From: Anagrus nilaparvatae
Lineage: Eukaryota > Arthropoda > Insecta > Hymenoptera > Mymaridae
Direction of reading: 5' to 3'
Assembly: GCA_022575985.1 (NCBI GenBank)
Contig: JAKSXM010000137.1
Span: forward strand, 16,014,001-16,078,000
Length of the DNA: 64,000 nucleotides
How positions within the stretch are numbered: position 1 is the first letter of the stretch; each line of letters starts with the position of its first letter. Both the position numbers and the translations under genes were made by a program. The notes beneath the pieces were generated by a model, which made no database searches, was not told the DNA's origin, and saw nothing but the letters and a program-made list of their open reading frames with translations. This document shows positions 21,472 through 33,215 of the stretch, piece after piece.

Positions 21472-22122
21472 TAGGGGTGTGCGGTTACCCGAATTTTCGG
21501 GTACCCGCCCGAAAGACCGATTTTATTTTTTTCGGGTCGGGTCGGGTCGGTCTTCGGTTATACCCGAAAATGCGTTTTTTTGAATTTTTATCGTTGAAAC
21601 GCGTTCAAACCTGTCTAAAAAAATTTTTTTTAGGTGTATTTTATTATTATAAATTTTTTGAGACCTCTCGCATCCCGATGTAAAGTCACGTTCTTCTTAT
21701 AATAATTTCTAAGTGAAGTCCAAAAACTGACACGGGTTGGCAAGTGGAGGAGGGGAATACCAACCGATTAATTTGGAAATAGGTTTCATTATTTTTTATC
21801 ATTAAAAACATAGCATATAAAATGTTTTAAAAAATGCAAATTTATTTATTTATTTATTTAATTTACATAAAAAAATAAATAAAAACAAAATTATCCTTTT
21901 TTTAGCAAGTCATTTTTTGATCCTTTTATTCTCATTTTTAAGAGCGAATGGAAATTTTCCGCAAAAAGTATGATAGAATCGTAATGCCAGGGAAATTTCC
22001 CACCTAAAGACTATACCTTCAGACCCCTGAAGCTTTTCGGGTATAACCGAAGACCGACCCGACCCGACCCGAAAAAATCCAAGACCGCCCGAAGCTTCGG
22101 GTCGGGTAACCGCACACCCCTA
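21472..22122. mobile_element. hAT-type MITE, 651 bp, perfect 8-bp TSD
   Basis: It begins TAGGGGTGTGCGGTTACCCG and ends with the inverse. The 8-bp duplication ATTAAAAT flanks it at 21464-21471 and 22123-22130. Inverted repeats reach about 110 bp and include CGGGTCGGGTCGGGTCGG and GGTTATACCCGAAAA. The interior has no transposase, so it is non-autonomous. It lies just upstream of the 22-exon gene's 5' leader and may be inside its first intron or promoter. A degenerate relative is at 59770-60096. Confidence 0.92.
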
Positions 22123-22130
22123 ATTAAAAT

Positions 22131-23600
22131 TTGATGAAATAATTAAAATAAACATAAATAAATTCTTAAATACTTTATATCTCTGATGATAACCAAAGGT
22201 ATATCTAAAGCACGAGTGACATTTCGTTTTGGACACTTTTGGGTTACCTCGAAAATGTCACCTGTCAACTCTAACACTTGCTTATTTTAACAACCATATA
22301 AACAGTAAATTGAAAAGAGGAAGACAGAAAAAGAGAGAAAATCTATTATATACGCTGTTTAAATAAAGATAGAATTTTCAAAACGAGGAAATTGGAAATT
22401 TTGGTTTATAGATTAGAAAACTTTATTTATCTTTCAGACTTGATATACGTATATATACTTGCTATATTTTAAATAAAATTTATAAAATTTTCTTTATTTT
22501 TTTTTTTAAGTTTTAATAGTTCTCTATTCTTGTTTTACTCGATAAGTCTTTACCGTACCTGCAGTGGTTTCTGTACCCCAGTTATAAAGTTAAAATCTAA
22601 AGTTTATTTTTCATCATAAATTCGTGAAATTTAAACATTTTTGGAGTTATCAAGCTGTTTCTACCTGAAAAAAAATACTAAAGAGTAAATTTCTAAATCC
22701 AGGATAATAAATTCCTTGGCTAAACTAAACAAGAATTTTTAAAACAATTTGCCAAATTCAGCTAAAAAATAAAATTTCAATTTTCTATCCTGACTAATAT
22801 AAAATAAAAAAATTGTTATCATTAAATTACGATTCTTTGATTAAATAAACAATAAAAGAAAATTCTAATTATGTTAATTTCTTCTTTTTATTTTAATTCT
22901 AAACAAATCTTATTTTACTTACATATACAACTACAAAGAAAACTTTTATTTATACAAAGAGAAAGTGATTATAAAGTTTAAATTAGGTTATATTTATATA
23001 AAATTATGTACAAAGAGTACATAAAACATACATTAATGGAATAAATTATTATTATTATTATTGTTATATTGAAAATATTGAAATTATTTTATAAATTATT
23101 TTAAATTACTTACTATTATCCATAAAACTTTTGGATGTTATAATTTAAACTTAATGATTTTAATTGCAAAATTTTGTTTTAACAAAGTTTAAGTTAGTTT
23201 TTTTTTCTTTTCTTTTTTGAATTATTTTACATTAAAATATTTTAAGTTAACCTATAAAATAAACTTTTGATACTAAAAATTAAAAGTTAATGATCCACGT
23301 ATAACAATTTTTATCTTTAGCCATCATCTTAAAATTAATTTTTTTCTTGTAAATTTTACATAATTTATGTTGTTACAAGAAAAACGTGGAAAAATTTTAT
23401 GATAAGTATAATTTTAAATGAAAATTCTTCTTGTCAGTAAAATAAGAATGAAAATATAAATGAGAAAAAAATCAATGAAGCCATCGTCGTAACCTTAAGA
23501 ATTTATTGATAAATTAATATCTTCAAGTTGCTCTGACCCTTTAGATTTCTAATCGATTAAGGCAAGGAGCTACATCTACGTGTTTTATTAACTGGGGGCT
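22131..23600. other. A/T-rich stretch upstream of the 22-exon gene
   Basis: A slightly GC-richer part (22195-22330) may contain the promoter region of the minus-strand gene, but no TATA or initiator is convincing. Nothing else is recognised. Confidence 0.3.
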
Positions 23601-23639
23601 ATTTTCAGGGAGGTGGGGGGGTGGAAAGGGCCATCCGTC

Positions 23640-24100
23640 ATAGTTTGGTCTGTCTTAAAAGAAATATATCTTATTTATTTACCCTCTAATGACGATTATT
23701 ATTAGATCATAGATTATTCTCTATCCATGGCTTCCAGATTATAGAATCATGAGTAAAATATTTTAAATCTGGTGTCTAAAATGAGTGGCAACAACAACTG
23801 GAAAACAAAAATCAATCATAAGTCTCCTAACAAAGCTCAAGATCTGAAAGCCTTAGATAAGATATAATATCAGTGTTTAGTGAAGCTTAACATATCATCT
23901 ATTATGACTCCCAAATCTCTTACAACATTAACAACAGATTTCATTATCAAAATCTAGAAATAGAAATAATAGAGCATAAACCAAACATAAAAAGTATTCA
24001 CATCTGATAGTTAAGGTACTTCACATACTAAAAAACTCAACAGTTCCTTTGACTTGCAGTATATAAAATATCAAAAAACTTTTAAGGTCCATGAATTGCA
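23640..24100 (-). pseudogene. Decayed LINE reverse-transcriptase fragment
   Basis: On the minus strand at about 23875-23925 a frame reads RDLGVIIDDMLSFTKH, then after stops LSKAFRS. This matches the post-catalytic RT segment of Jockey/RTE-type LINEs (usual form: DLGV..D..L.F..HI....SKAFR.LGF). Several stops and shifts break it, so it is a dead fragment. The clade is uncertain. Confidence 0.55.
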
Positions 24101-26188
24101 CAATGGCTTGTAAACGGGTGTAAAATTTCTTTTTGAAAATTTAAAGAAAATTAAAGTCAAACATGACACATAAAAATTTTCTTCTAATGCGAAAGTTCTA
24201 AATTTAAGAAACTCTTATCTCCCGAGACTCCACGTCTTAAAATTTATATTTCAAAAGTTCAGATAACTTAAAAGATCGTAAAAATAAAAATAAATACTTT
24301 AAATAAATCAAGCTTGAAACTTAAAATACTAAATTTTTATACAAAAACTTTAAATTTCTTGATTAAGTAAAATACTTGAATGTACATAAAATCAATAATT
24401 AACTTTGTGATTACAATGTTTAAGTTTTTTCTTCAAAGATAAACTTTTCTTTACTTAGAAAATATAAAAATCCAGATAATAATAATAATAATTAAAATCT
24501 TGAAATAAATCTTATTTAATTAACCCTTGAATATATTTTAATTAATTAACTAATTAAAATAGAAAATTCATACTTTATAACTTACGTAAGTAAAAGATTT
24601 ATATTAAACATACGTATAAATATTTTTTATTTAATTATTTATTGTTAAATAAATTATAATTAATTTAATTAATTAAGGATTTTAAAAATTTTTAAGAAAA
24701 ATAAGCTTATATATTTTCATTGGCCTAGTTTAATTAAAATAACTATGTATCAGAAAGAGATGAATGTATATTTAAGACTTCAATGCATCAAACTTTTGGT
24801 TAAGTTCAATCGTCTTAATTAAGCCAATTACTTACACTCCAATTAAGGGCAAACTAGATATAAGATGCGTGGCATATCGTGTATATTTAGAAAAACTTTT
24901 TTTTTTAACTATTTTTTCGACATTTATTTTCTAAAAAAAAAAGTTTTTAGAAAATCTTTTTACGTTGTAACTGTTAAAAACTTTAATACAAAAGAATAAA
25001 AAAAAAATACTATTATTTTTCTTACTTTTTTCAAGTATATGACACTATAAAACCTTAGCGAGATCATTAAGGTAAAAAGTAATTATTATTTTTCTTTTTT
25101 AAGAAAAGTAAAGTAAAAACAAAAATTCCATTAAGAAAATGAAAAAAGAAAGAAAAGTGTATAAAGATGAGTTAAAGCTTAAGAAACCTGTTGCCAGATT
25201 TTTTTTTTACTTCCATGGGTAATTTTTAACGTTTAAACATTTATGTACAACTTTCATTAAGATTTTTTTTCTTCTAAATGTTAAGATTTTTTTATTTTAT
25301 TTAAATGTTAAAAGCTTTTTTATATAAAAACAAAAATTTTAGCTCGTTAAATAAAATTTTCATTTTACCTTGAGATCTATAAATTCCAATTGAAATAAAT
25401 TTTCAAATATTTAAATTATTACTAATGATTAATTAATCAATATTAATTATATAACAAGTCGTTATAAATTTGAATAATAAATAAAATAATTTACCATATG
25501 CACAAATTATAAAATTTATATTTGCAATAAGTAAGGTTTAATAAACTACTTTAATTCCTTCATTAACGTAATTTTATTTGGCACGTTCCAAACCTCTCAA
25601 GGCTGTCCTCGATTGTATAATGAAAACGTAAAAGACCACAAACTGGCATGAGTTACAGTACAAGATTTACGTTATCAACATCTTAAATTAAATTGAAATT
25701 CATGAGAATTTTAACCTGCATCAGTAGGAGAGCAAAGTCAAGAGACCCATGTGCAGCAATCAGCCTATTGATCTTTCCAATTTGCAAAAAGATTCAATAA
25801 ACAAATGAGTACCTTGTGCTTGGGTTACAACTAATAAAAACTTATGTTATTCACCTGCGAGTTTGGAGTTTCAAAGCATATTTACTTTAAGTAATTAGCT
25901 TGAGATCTTGACCACCTCGTGGGTGTTACCCTTTGATGCCCACGTTATTTATTTATTTATTAAGTTATTTTATTTAGATATTCATATAGTATAGATGATG
26001 TACATTTTCACTGTAACCTCCAAGTATTGTAAAATAGGAAATCTCTTTTAAATCACAGGTATTTAAGCACAAAAATAAAAATTCATCGTTAACGAGGTAA
26101 GCCGATTTAGACTTTAGAATTACTAGAACCTCAATTATATGAATCAATATGGATCAACCAGATAATCATTTTAGTCCGAAAATAATTT
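24101..26188. other. A/T-rich intergenic DNA
   Basis: A segment of more balanced composition at about 25570-25960 may be another mobile-element relic; no protein is recognised. The rest is featureless. Confidence 0.4.
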
Positions 26189-27421
26189 ATAAGGTGAGTC
26201 ATTTTAAAAGATACACTTAAATATCTTGAAAACAAAGCTAAATAATAAAAAATGTTTCATATAAAAGTCATCAGGGTTGGAGAGGGCCATCTCATGATTT
26301 GGGTGTTAGGGCCCTATTGGGCACAGCAGGACCCAAATTAAGAATTAGAAACAGGAAGAATACATTTTATTTCAAATAAAGATTCTGCAGCAAATTTTAG
26401 GTCCAGATACGATTTTGGCTAGAAAAAAATACAAGGCCCATTCTTTAGACCCAAAAATGCTTTTATACGGCTCTAAATGAAAAAAGGTGTTTTTGGTAGT
26501 TAGCACCATTTTTATTGTAAGTTTGTTATGGGGGAAGATTTTTTGTGATTATTTTGGGTCCTTCAGCCCTAAATGGGCCCTTGGAGCCGTTGTTTCTGGG
26601 TAATGCTAATAGTAGATGTGAAATATGTCTGTAGGACCCAAAGTCTCAAAGAATCACTAACAGCCTTCTACCACAACAAATTTAGTATAAAATTGGTAGT
26701 AACTACCAAAAACATCTTTTTTATTCATGTTGAGCTTTAAAAAAGGTCCGATTGGGCCCATTAAGGTCTATAGGATCCAAAATCTACAAATGAAAAAAAG
26801 TAATTTTTGGTAGGTGCTAGAACTTTTATTCTAAGTTTTTTGCGGTGAAAATCTGTTAGTGATTAGTTTTAATTTTGGGTCCTATAGACCTAAATGGGCC
26901 TCTTGGGCCGTTGTATCTAGGTAATGTTAAACGAACATGCAGGATTTATCTCAAATAATCACTAAAAGCCTTCCACCACAACAAAATTAGAATAAAATTG
27001 GTAGTAACTACCAAAAACATCTTTTTTATCTTTTTCAGCTTTGAAAAACGCCGAATTGGGCCCATTAAGGTCTGTAGGACCCAAAATCTCAAATAATTAC
27101 CAAAACTCTTCCCCACAACAAACAAACAATAAAATTGATGGTAGCTACCAAAAACATTTTTTTTTTTCATTTAGAGCCGCATAAAAACTTTTTTAAAAAA
27201 TGGGCCTTTTTTTGCTAAAATTGTATCAGGACCTAAAATTTGCTGCAGAATCTGAATTTGAAATAAGTATTCTTTCTGATTAAAATTACTAAGTTGAATC
27301 CCGCTGGGCCCTAAGTCCCAAATCTAACTCCCCCTCAGATGAAGTAGTCCAACCCTAACAATTTTTATTTGAAACATTTTTTGTTATTTTGAGTGTATCG
27401 TTTATAATGTCTCATCCTGTA
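26189..27421. mobile_element. Foldback DNA element ~1.2 kb
   Basis: Inverted arms include AGGTGAGTCATTTTAAAAGATACACT on the left versus AGTGTATCGTTTATAATGTCTCATCCT on the right, then AAAAAATGTTTC, AGGGTTGGA and AAATTTGCTGCAGAATCTG in matching inverted positions. The centre holds repeated blocks (GGGCCCATTAAGGTCT, TGGTAGTAACTACCAAAAAC). TA dinucleotides border the ends, which would fit a Tc1/mariner-type target, but divergence makes this uncertain. No transposase ORF. Confidence 0.75.
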
Positions 27422-27494
27422 TATTTCATTTTTTTCAAAAATTATTCCAATAGTAACGTTAAAGTTAATTTATTAAACCCTATTTATAAGTTTG

Positions 27495-27605
27495 TTTTAA
27501 CATGGAAAATGTTTATAAGCAGGGGAGGGTGCTTCATTTCGGGGGGGGGGGGGGGGGTAAATTTACCATATTTGGGGTGGTGGCTAATGGACTTAGAATA
27601 ATTTC
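27495..27605 (-). repeat. Partial composite repeat with poly-G tract
   Basis: ACATGGAAAATGTTTATA followed by a G-rich block with an uninterrupted run of about 17 G. It resembles the inverted copies at 40093 and 51735. ORFs through the G run are artefacts. Confidence 0.45.
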
Positions 27606-27609
27606 GACA

Positions 27610-28892
27610 AAATGTTTTAATGTGTGTATCTTATATATGTGCGTACTTATTCATTTCACATTATTAACGGGATTTTCAGTTTTCCGGATCGAGGTCCGTC
27701 TAACCTAATCTGGATAATCGAGGTTCCAGTATATTCATGCAGGATTCATGAGTAAGACGGAGTAACAGACATTGAGTTATTGTATCTTCATTGAAAGTGG
27801 CTGTTGAATTAGTACAATGAGTTGACGCAGGAGTACGTGACAAATGAGCATCATTATCAGAAGGAAAAGTTCTATACAAAAAATGTATTTTTCTAAATTT
27901 ATAAAATGGAACACCTTTGCCCAGGTTGAAAAATTTTTAAAACTTTTAATTTGTGGTTTCACCTTTACTTTTATTTCCCCCCCATCAAATTCCACCTTAA
28001 ATTTAAAATACTCTAATTATAACTTGAAAAAGTTATTTGAATAAATTTATTTTAGTATAACATTTTGAACAAAAATTGAAGTTTTTAAAATTTTAAATAA
28101 AATATCATGAAAGATTTTTAAAAAAATAATATAATTGCATTTATAAATATAGTTCATAAAAAAAGTTTTTCCAGATAGTATACTTAATATGTACGTATAT
28201 ATATTGCTAAAAAAATTTTTTCTTCTTCTAACAACTACTTAACATTCAAAATGTAGAATACTTTGGGAATAAACCTATGTAGTCAACGAGACAAGACTAA
28301 AGAAGACGAGAAAACCGACGCGAAAGAAGTTGATGGTAACACGTGACACGAAAAAAAAGCTAAGGGTTAAAATTTATAGTATATATATATTATATGTATA
28401 TATATATAAATATATATATAAGGCTTAAGTGAAACGGCAAACTTTGACTACGCGTGATGCATCCCAATAACTCTTTCCTTGTTAACCTCGTAAAGTTTTT
28501 AAATTCAATTTGTCAACAACGACACTAGTTTGTGTATAATATCATGCTTTCAATTTTTTTTTTACTTGATATGCACTGAAAAAAAAATTTCATAAGCAAT
28601 GAATAGTTAATTTATGCTAACTAAAATTAAAAATTATTTGCTTTGAAAATATTTTTATTAATTTAGGTCACTCATAATATTCATATAATAAACTAAATAG
28701 TATATAAAAAATAAAATAAATGAATACTTTTATTAAGATTTAAATGAAAAAAAAAAAAATTAATAGAAATGTAATAAAGACTGTACTTAGTTTTTCAACG
28801 GTACAGAAACTTATAAAAGTACTTGACTCACCCCCTTCAGGTACCTACTTAATAGGTTAAGTGGCTAATCTTATTCTTGCATATTCTCGTAC
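27610..28892. other. A/T-rich intergenic DNA
   Basis: It includes an imperfect (TA)n at 28378-28423. No gene or repeat family is recognised. Confidence 0.4.
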
Positions 28893-29898
28893 ATATATAT
28901 GGGCGATTCTTTCTCCAGCCGGTCACTCCCCTCTGTCCAAAAATTGAGACAACTGAAAAGGATTTTCGTTTTCTCAAATCTACACGGAGAAAAATATTTT
29001 GTATATTTTACAAGGTTAATTTTAGTAAAACGGGGTTAGTTTTAATTACAAAAAAAATTTGTAAATTTTACAAATATGAAGTCAGAATATTGTAATTCTA
29101 ACTATAAACATGGTTATATTTACAAAATATTTGAACAGAAAATAACAAAACTTTATAATGTAAACATAACCAGCAATTTTGGTTATTTTTAACAGTTATT
29201 TTTCTCCGTGTAAGGGAAAAGGGTCTAGTTTTTTATTCTTATTAGTCTTTTCAACTCTGTAAATCTACTATGCCCATTTTAGGTGCTGAGCGGTGGCTGT
29301 TGGAAAGTTAATAATCAGAAAAAATGAAATAAAAGTATGTTATCGGTAAATTTTTTGAAATTTCATAAAATAGTTTCGGATTTAGTAATTTAAAGCGTGA
29401 TTCTGAAATAAATTGACCCATTTTTTTAAGAGAATAAATAACCGAAAATTGCTAAATCCAAAACTACTCGATGAAATCCTCTGCCATTTGATAAACTTAT
29501 TACGTATCAAACTACTATTTTATACTAAAACTTTTTGATTTTGGATTTGTAGGTTCATAGATATTAACAGTCAAAGTAGACGTTTTTTAGAAAATATATA
29601 ACACCCACAAAACTTTTTAAGGAATCGAATAATTACTAAATGGGTGGTTTTTTTTTCTTCTTTTCAAAAAAATTTTACCTTTAAAACTATTCTTTCAATA
29701 TTTCTGATTTTTAAATTTTGACCTGTGCTCAGTGCCAAAAATTGGCATAATAGATTTACAAAGTTGAAAAGGCCAATGAGAATAAAAAACTAGACCCTTA
29801 TTGTGTCAATTTGAGAAAACGAAAATCTTTTTAAATTGCCTCCATTTTTGGACAGAGGGGGTTGACTGGCTTTAAAAAGAATCGCCCATATCAATATA
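28893..29898. mobile_element. Foldback element ~1 kb, older host of a nested MITE
   Basis: The left arm (ATATATGGGCGATTCTTTCTCCAGCC ... CCCCTCTGTCCAAAAATTG ... GTCTAGTTTTTTATTCT ... CTTTTCAACTCTGTAAATC) is repeated inverted on the right, ending AAAGAATCGCCCATATCAATATAT. The arms are interrupted only by the nested element at 28983-29210. No coding capacity. Confidence 0.85.
28983..29210. mobile_element. TA-flanked MITE (CACGGAGAAAAAT ends) nested in a foldback arm
   Basis: It begins CACGGAGAAAAATATTTT and ends ...TTATTTTTCTCCGTG, with TA on both sides (28981-28982, 29211-29212). The opposite arm of the surrounding foldback lacks it and shows the continuous sequence, so the insertion is directly visible. 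TA target and short inverted repeats fit a Tc1/mariner-type MITE. Confidence 0.85.
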
Positions 29899-30370
29899 TG
29901 AAATTTATACACATTTACTGACAAGTTTATCGTTATTGATTTACTGCCAAAAAAATTAAAATTATAAATTCTCATTTCTAATAATTTTTTTGGGTATTAA
30001 ATAATATCGCGATAAAATATTTAGAGTATTTTATTTAATTTGCCAAAATTATTATAAATTATATTTTTTAAGTTAGAAAATTTATTTTTGTGCATATATA
30101 TTAGCCTGGCTACTATTTAAATTACAGTTTTTGGATCAGTTTTCTGAAAGTACTTGGGGATTGTCTTAAAAAGGTTATGGACTTATCAAATTTTTTCTTA
30201 TACACAGTGTTGATATAGCGTCCTTATTCAAATTAATTTATTTGCAACAAAAATTTTTTAATTAAAAAAATAGATACTTTTAATTGTAAAAATGAAAACT
30301 GTACTGTAATTTCTAAAGATTATAAAAGGAAGACAATCAGAATTTAAATGCGCAAATGGTTCAAGATTAA
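29899..30370. other. A/T-rich spacer
   Basis: Nothing recognised before the retrotransposon relic. Confidence 0.5.
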
Positions 30371-30913
30371 CATATAAAATTTCTTCTGCTGAGCTGATGG
30401 CAGAGCGTAAGCAGGTACAGAAAAGCCAGAGCTGTTAGGAGAAGCAAGAGAGCATGTGAGATAGCTTTGTGTAATGAGGTTGACAATGACCCATGGGGTC
30501 TTGGTTACAAAATAGTCACCAAGAGAATTTGTACTCTTTCCGCAAATGGCATTATGAAGGAAGAGGAAGTTGGACGTATAGTTAACGGACTTTTCCCTAC
30601 CCACGCTGAGAGGGAGGAAGAATACAACTTAGAAGAAGATGATGAGGAGGATATCCCCAAATTCATCATAGAGGAGCTTTTAACAGCAGTAGACTCGATC
30701 AAAAATGGAAAGTAGGGCCTGATGGAATACCCACTGAGATTCTGAAGAAGGCCGCGCACGAGTATCTACAACTTATCCTAAGTATGTACAATACTTGTGC
30801 ACGAGCAGCAAAACTATGGAAAAGAGCAAGACTGATCCTTATAAGTAATGTAAATAGGACTCTAGGCTGCCAAATTATTGGCGTCCTCTAGGAGTACTGG
30901 ACACAGTCGAGAA

Positions 30914-31579
30914 TCTCTATATATTATAAAGTTATAACCGCTGTTGCCGCTGCCGCCGCTGTCTAATGACACCTTTGGGCCATTCTGACACTTTTGGGCC
31001 AATCTTACACTTTTGGGCCACACAAAATGGTACTTTTGGGCCAGTCTGACACTTTTAGGCCACGCAATATGGTAGTTTTTGGACAGTCTGACACTTTTGG
31101 GCCACACAATATGGTACTTTTGGGCCAGTCTGACACTTTTGGGCCAATATGACACTTTTAGGCCACTCTGACACTTTTGGGCCATTCTGACTACAATATG
31201 GTACTATTGGGCAAAACCGGACCTTGTGGATGTAAGCGAACCTTATGGGGTATAATAATATTTTCCATTTTCTTAGTTATTGACACTTTTGGGCTAATTT
31301 GATACTTTTGGGCCAATAAGGTACTACTGGACAAAACCGGCCCTTATGGGTCTAAGTGTCTTTATTTTTTTTTATTTTTAAGCCGATAAATCAATTAATT
31401 ATAAACCTATTAACGAATTTTAAAATAAAAGAAAAACAATATAATCAATATTTTTAATTGAAAGTAATTATTAAAATTGTATTTAAAATTTTACATTTGT
31501 TGTTCTCATGACTAACCCACTTTTTCAATCACTCTACGGGGGTTGGCGCGCGAAGCGCGCAGGGGGCGGAGCCCCCTAG
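30914..31579 (+). mobile_element. Non-autonomous Helitron inserted in the retrotransposon
   Basis: It starts TCTCTATATATTATAAAG and ends CTAG, with a GC hairpin GCGCGCGAAGCGCGC followed by a second one, GGGGGCGGAGCCCCC, directly before the terminus. It sits between host A and T with no target duplication. These are the canonical Helitron signatures. There is no Rep/helicase ORF, so it is non-autonomous. Removing it joins the DTVEN and YEKML parts of the RT. Confidence 0.9.
30962..31215. repeat. Minisatellite inside the Helitron
   Basis: Degenerate units of TCTGACACTTTTGGGCCA alternate with CAATATGGTACTTTTGGGCCAG, giving a composite of about 42 bp (14 codons). It therefore stays open on the minus strand as a repetitive ORF (30862-31185), which I regard as an artefact. 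Looser copies of the unit continue to about 31345. Confidence 0.85.
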
Positions 31580-33215
31580 TATTATGAAAAGATGCTGCAA
31601 CCACGGATACTGAAGGCTGTAGAAACTTCAAGAGACCTTTCACCCCGCCAATACGGGTTCCGCCAAGGGAAGTCAACTATCGATGCCATAAGCAGTATCA
31701 TCCGTTTCATTGAGAATGCACAAACAGTCAATCCACTATTCTAGAAAAATCACGCAACTAGTGACCCTCGATGTGTAGAATGCCTTAAATTCAGCAAGAT
31801 GGAGCGATTTCATCGAGGATTATAAGGAACTTCCAGGTGCCAAAATATCTGCGAAGAATCATCAGTAGTTACCTGAGCGATCGAGAAATAATATTTGAGA
31901 CTGCGCAAGGAACAAGATTGAGGACAGTAACTGCAGGAGCAGTTCAAGGATCGGTCCTCGGGCCGGATCTATGGAACATCATGTACGATCAGGTACTTAG
32001 AGTTTCAATGCTGGAGGATACTTTTACTGTCGGATACGCGGACGATCTGGTCCTAGTCATCACGGCAAAAGATGTACAAATTGCCGAGGAGAAACTGAAC
32101 CAGGCAATGCTTGGAGTCAACTACTGGATGGAAGACCACGGTCTAAAGCTTGTGACAGTGAAGACTGAGATTGTCTTATTTACCTGTAAACAAATTGAGA
32201 CCATCATCCAAATATGTATTGGGGAGGATAGGATAGAAGCGAAGGATTACTTAAAGTACTTGGGAGTGCTGTTGGGCACAAAACTGACCTTTCAGTTTAT
32301 GACCAAAACTGAAGCACGGAGAAGGCTGCCAGGCTCATTCAGCAGGCTCTTGAGAAAAACGTGCGGACTTAAGACTGGAAAGCGCAGGCTTCTTATGTCA
32401 GTCACCCACTCCATATTCCTGTATGGTGCAGAAGTATATGCCGACTGCATAAAGAAGGTCACTTATGCGTCTAAGCTTACGAGGGTCCAGAGGCATGGAG
32501 CCCTGCGAATCTCCTGTGCCTATCGCAGAGTGTCTTTTGAGGCAGCTCTAGTCATCGCCGGGTTGATCTGTTGGCTTTTGAGAGTATATCTATTTGAACA
32601 AAGAGAGGGAAGGCATTGACTGCCTAAAGGCTACTTCACGCCAGATCAGCTTAATCAAGTGTCAGGACCGTTGGAGCGACTACTTGGAAAGCAAATAGAC
32701 CAAGAGGTTGATAGGAGAGATATCACCTTGAGTAACATAAGGGAACGGGAACATTAATTATTTTTTTACCCAATTCTTAAGCGGACATAGGCTTTTTTGC
32801 TTCTACCTCTTTCGGATCCAGAGGATGAATAGCGCTCAATGTATATACTGTCCTGATAAACAAGATACGCTGGAACACACATTCTTCGAATGCGACAGAT
32901 GGGCTGTTAAAAAGTACATATTTTAGCTAACATATATTTTATTGAAGATGACAGCACGTAAAGGTGGAATTTTAATTAGAGGGAGTGATGGAGTCCTTAT
33001 TTAGACTGTCTAGTCACTGGATGCAAGTTAAAAGGTGGAGTTTACGAATAGAACTAAATGGACTTAAAATTGTCCTTAAGTAATGTGAAAAGAGTCCCAA
33101 AATAGGCTCGCATAAGGTAGGAAGGGATTAGAGTTTTAGTGGGTAAAGACTCATAACTGTCAATTTAGATGATGAACAGTATGCGTAACGCAGTTCTCCA
33201 CTTTCTACAAAAAAA

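Larger units (their letters stand above)
30371..33215 (+). pseudogene. R1-like non-LTR retrotransposon relic (RT), interrupted
   Basis: Pieces of one ORF2-type protein lie in order on the plus strand: CNEVDNDPWGLGYKIV (30465), then GPDGIPTEILKKA (30716), YWRPLGVLDTVEN (30873), YEKMLQPRILKAVETS (31583), YGFRQGKSTIDAIS (31649), and an intact 260-codon block at 31837-32619 with VQGSVLGPDLWNIMYD and the catalytic YADDLVLV. A C-terminal CIYCPDKQDTLEHTFFEC zinc-knuckle-like motif is at about 32839. This order and wording fit the R1 clade. The 5' part (endonuclease, ORF1) is missing. Frameshifts and stops (for example TAG at 30713 and at 31773) make it dead. An A-rich tail near 33208-33219 ends in (TA)n. 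A Helitron splits it at 30914-31579. Confidence 0.88.

Noticed and set aside
21477..21683. 68-codon ORF in the hAT MITE
   Set aside because: Reads the CGGGTCGGGT inverted repeat; no transposase motifs.
27389..27708. Overlapping ORFs with poly-Gly
   Set aside because: Poly-Gly comes from the G homopolymer of the composite repeat.
30862..31185. 107-codon repetitive minus-strand ORF
   Set aside because: It is the 42-bp minisatellite of the Helitron read in frame; there is no start context and no family.
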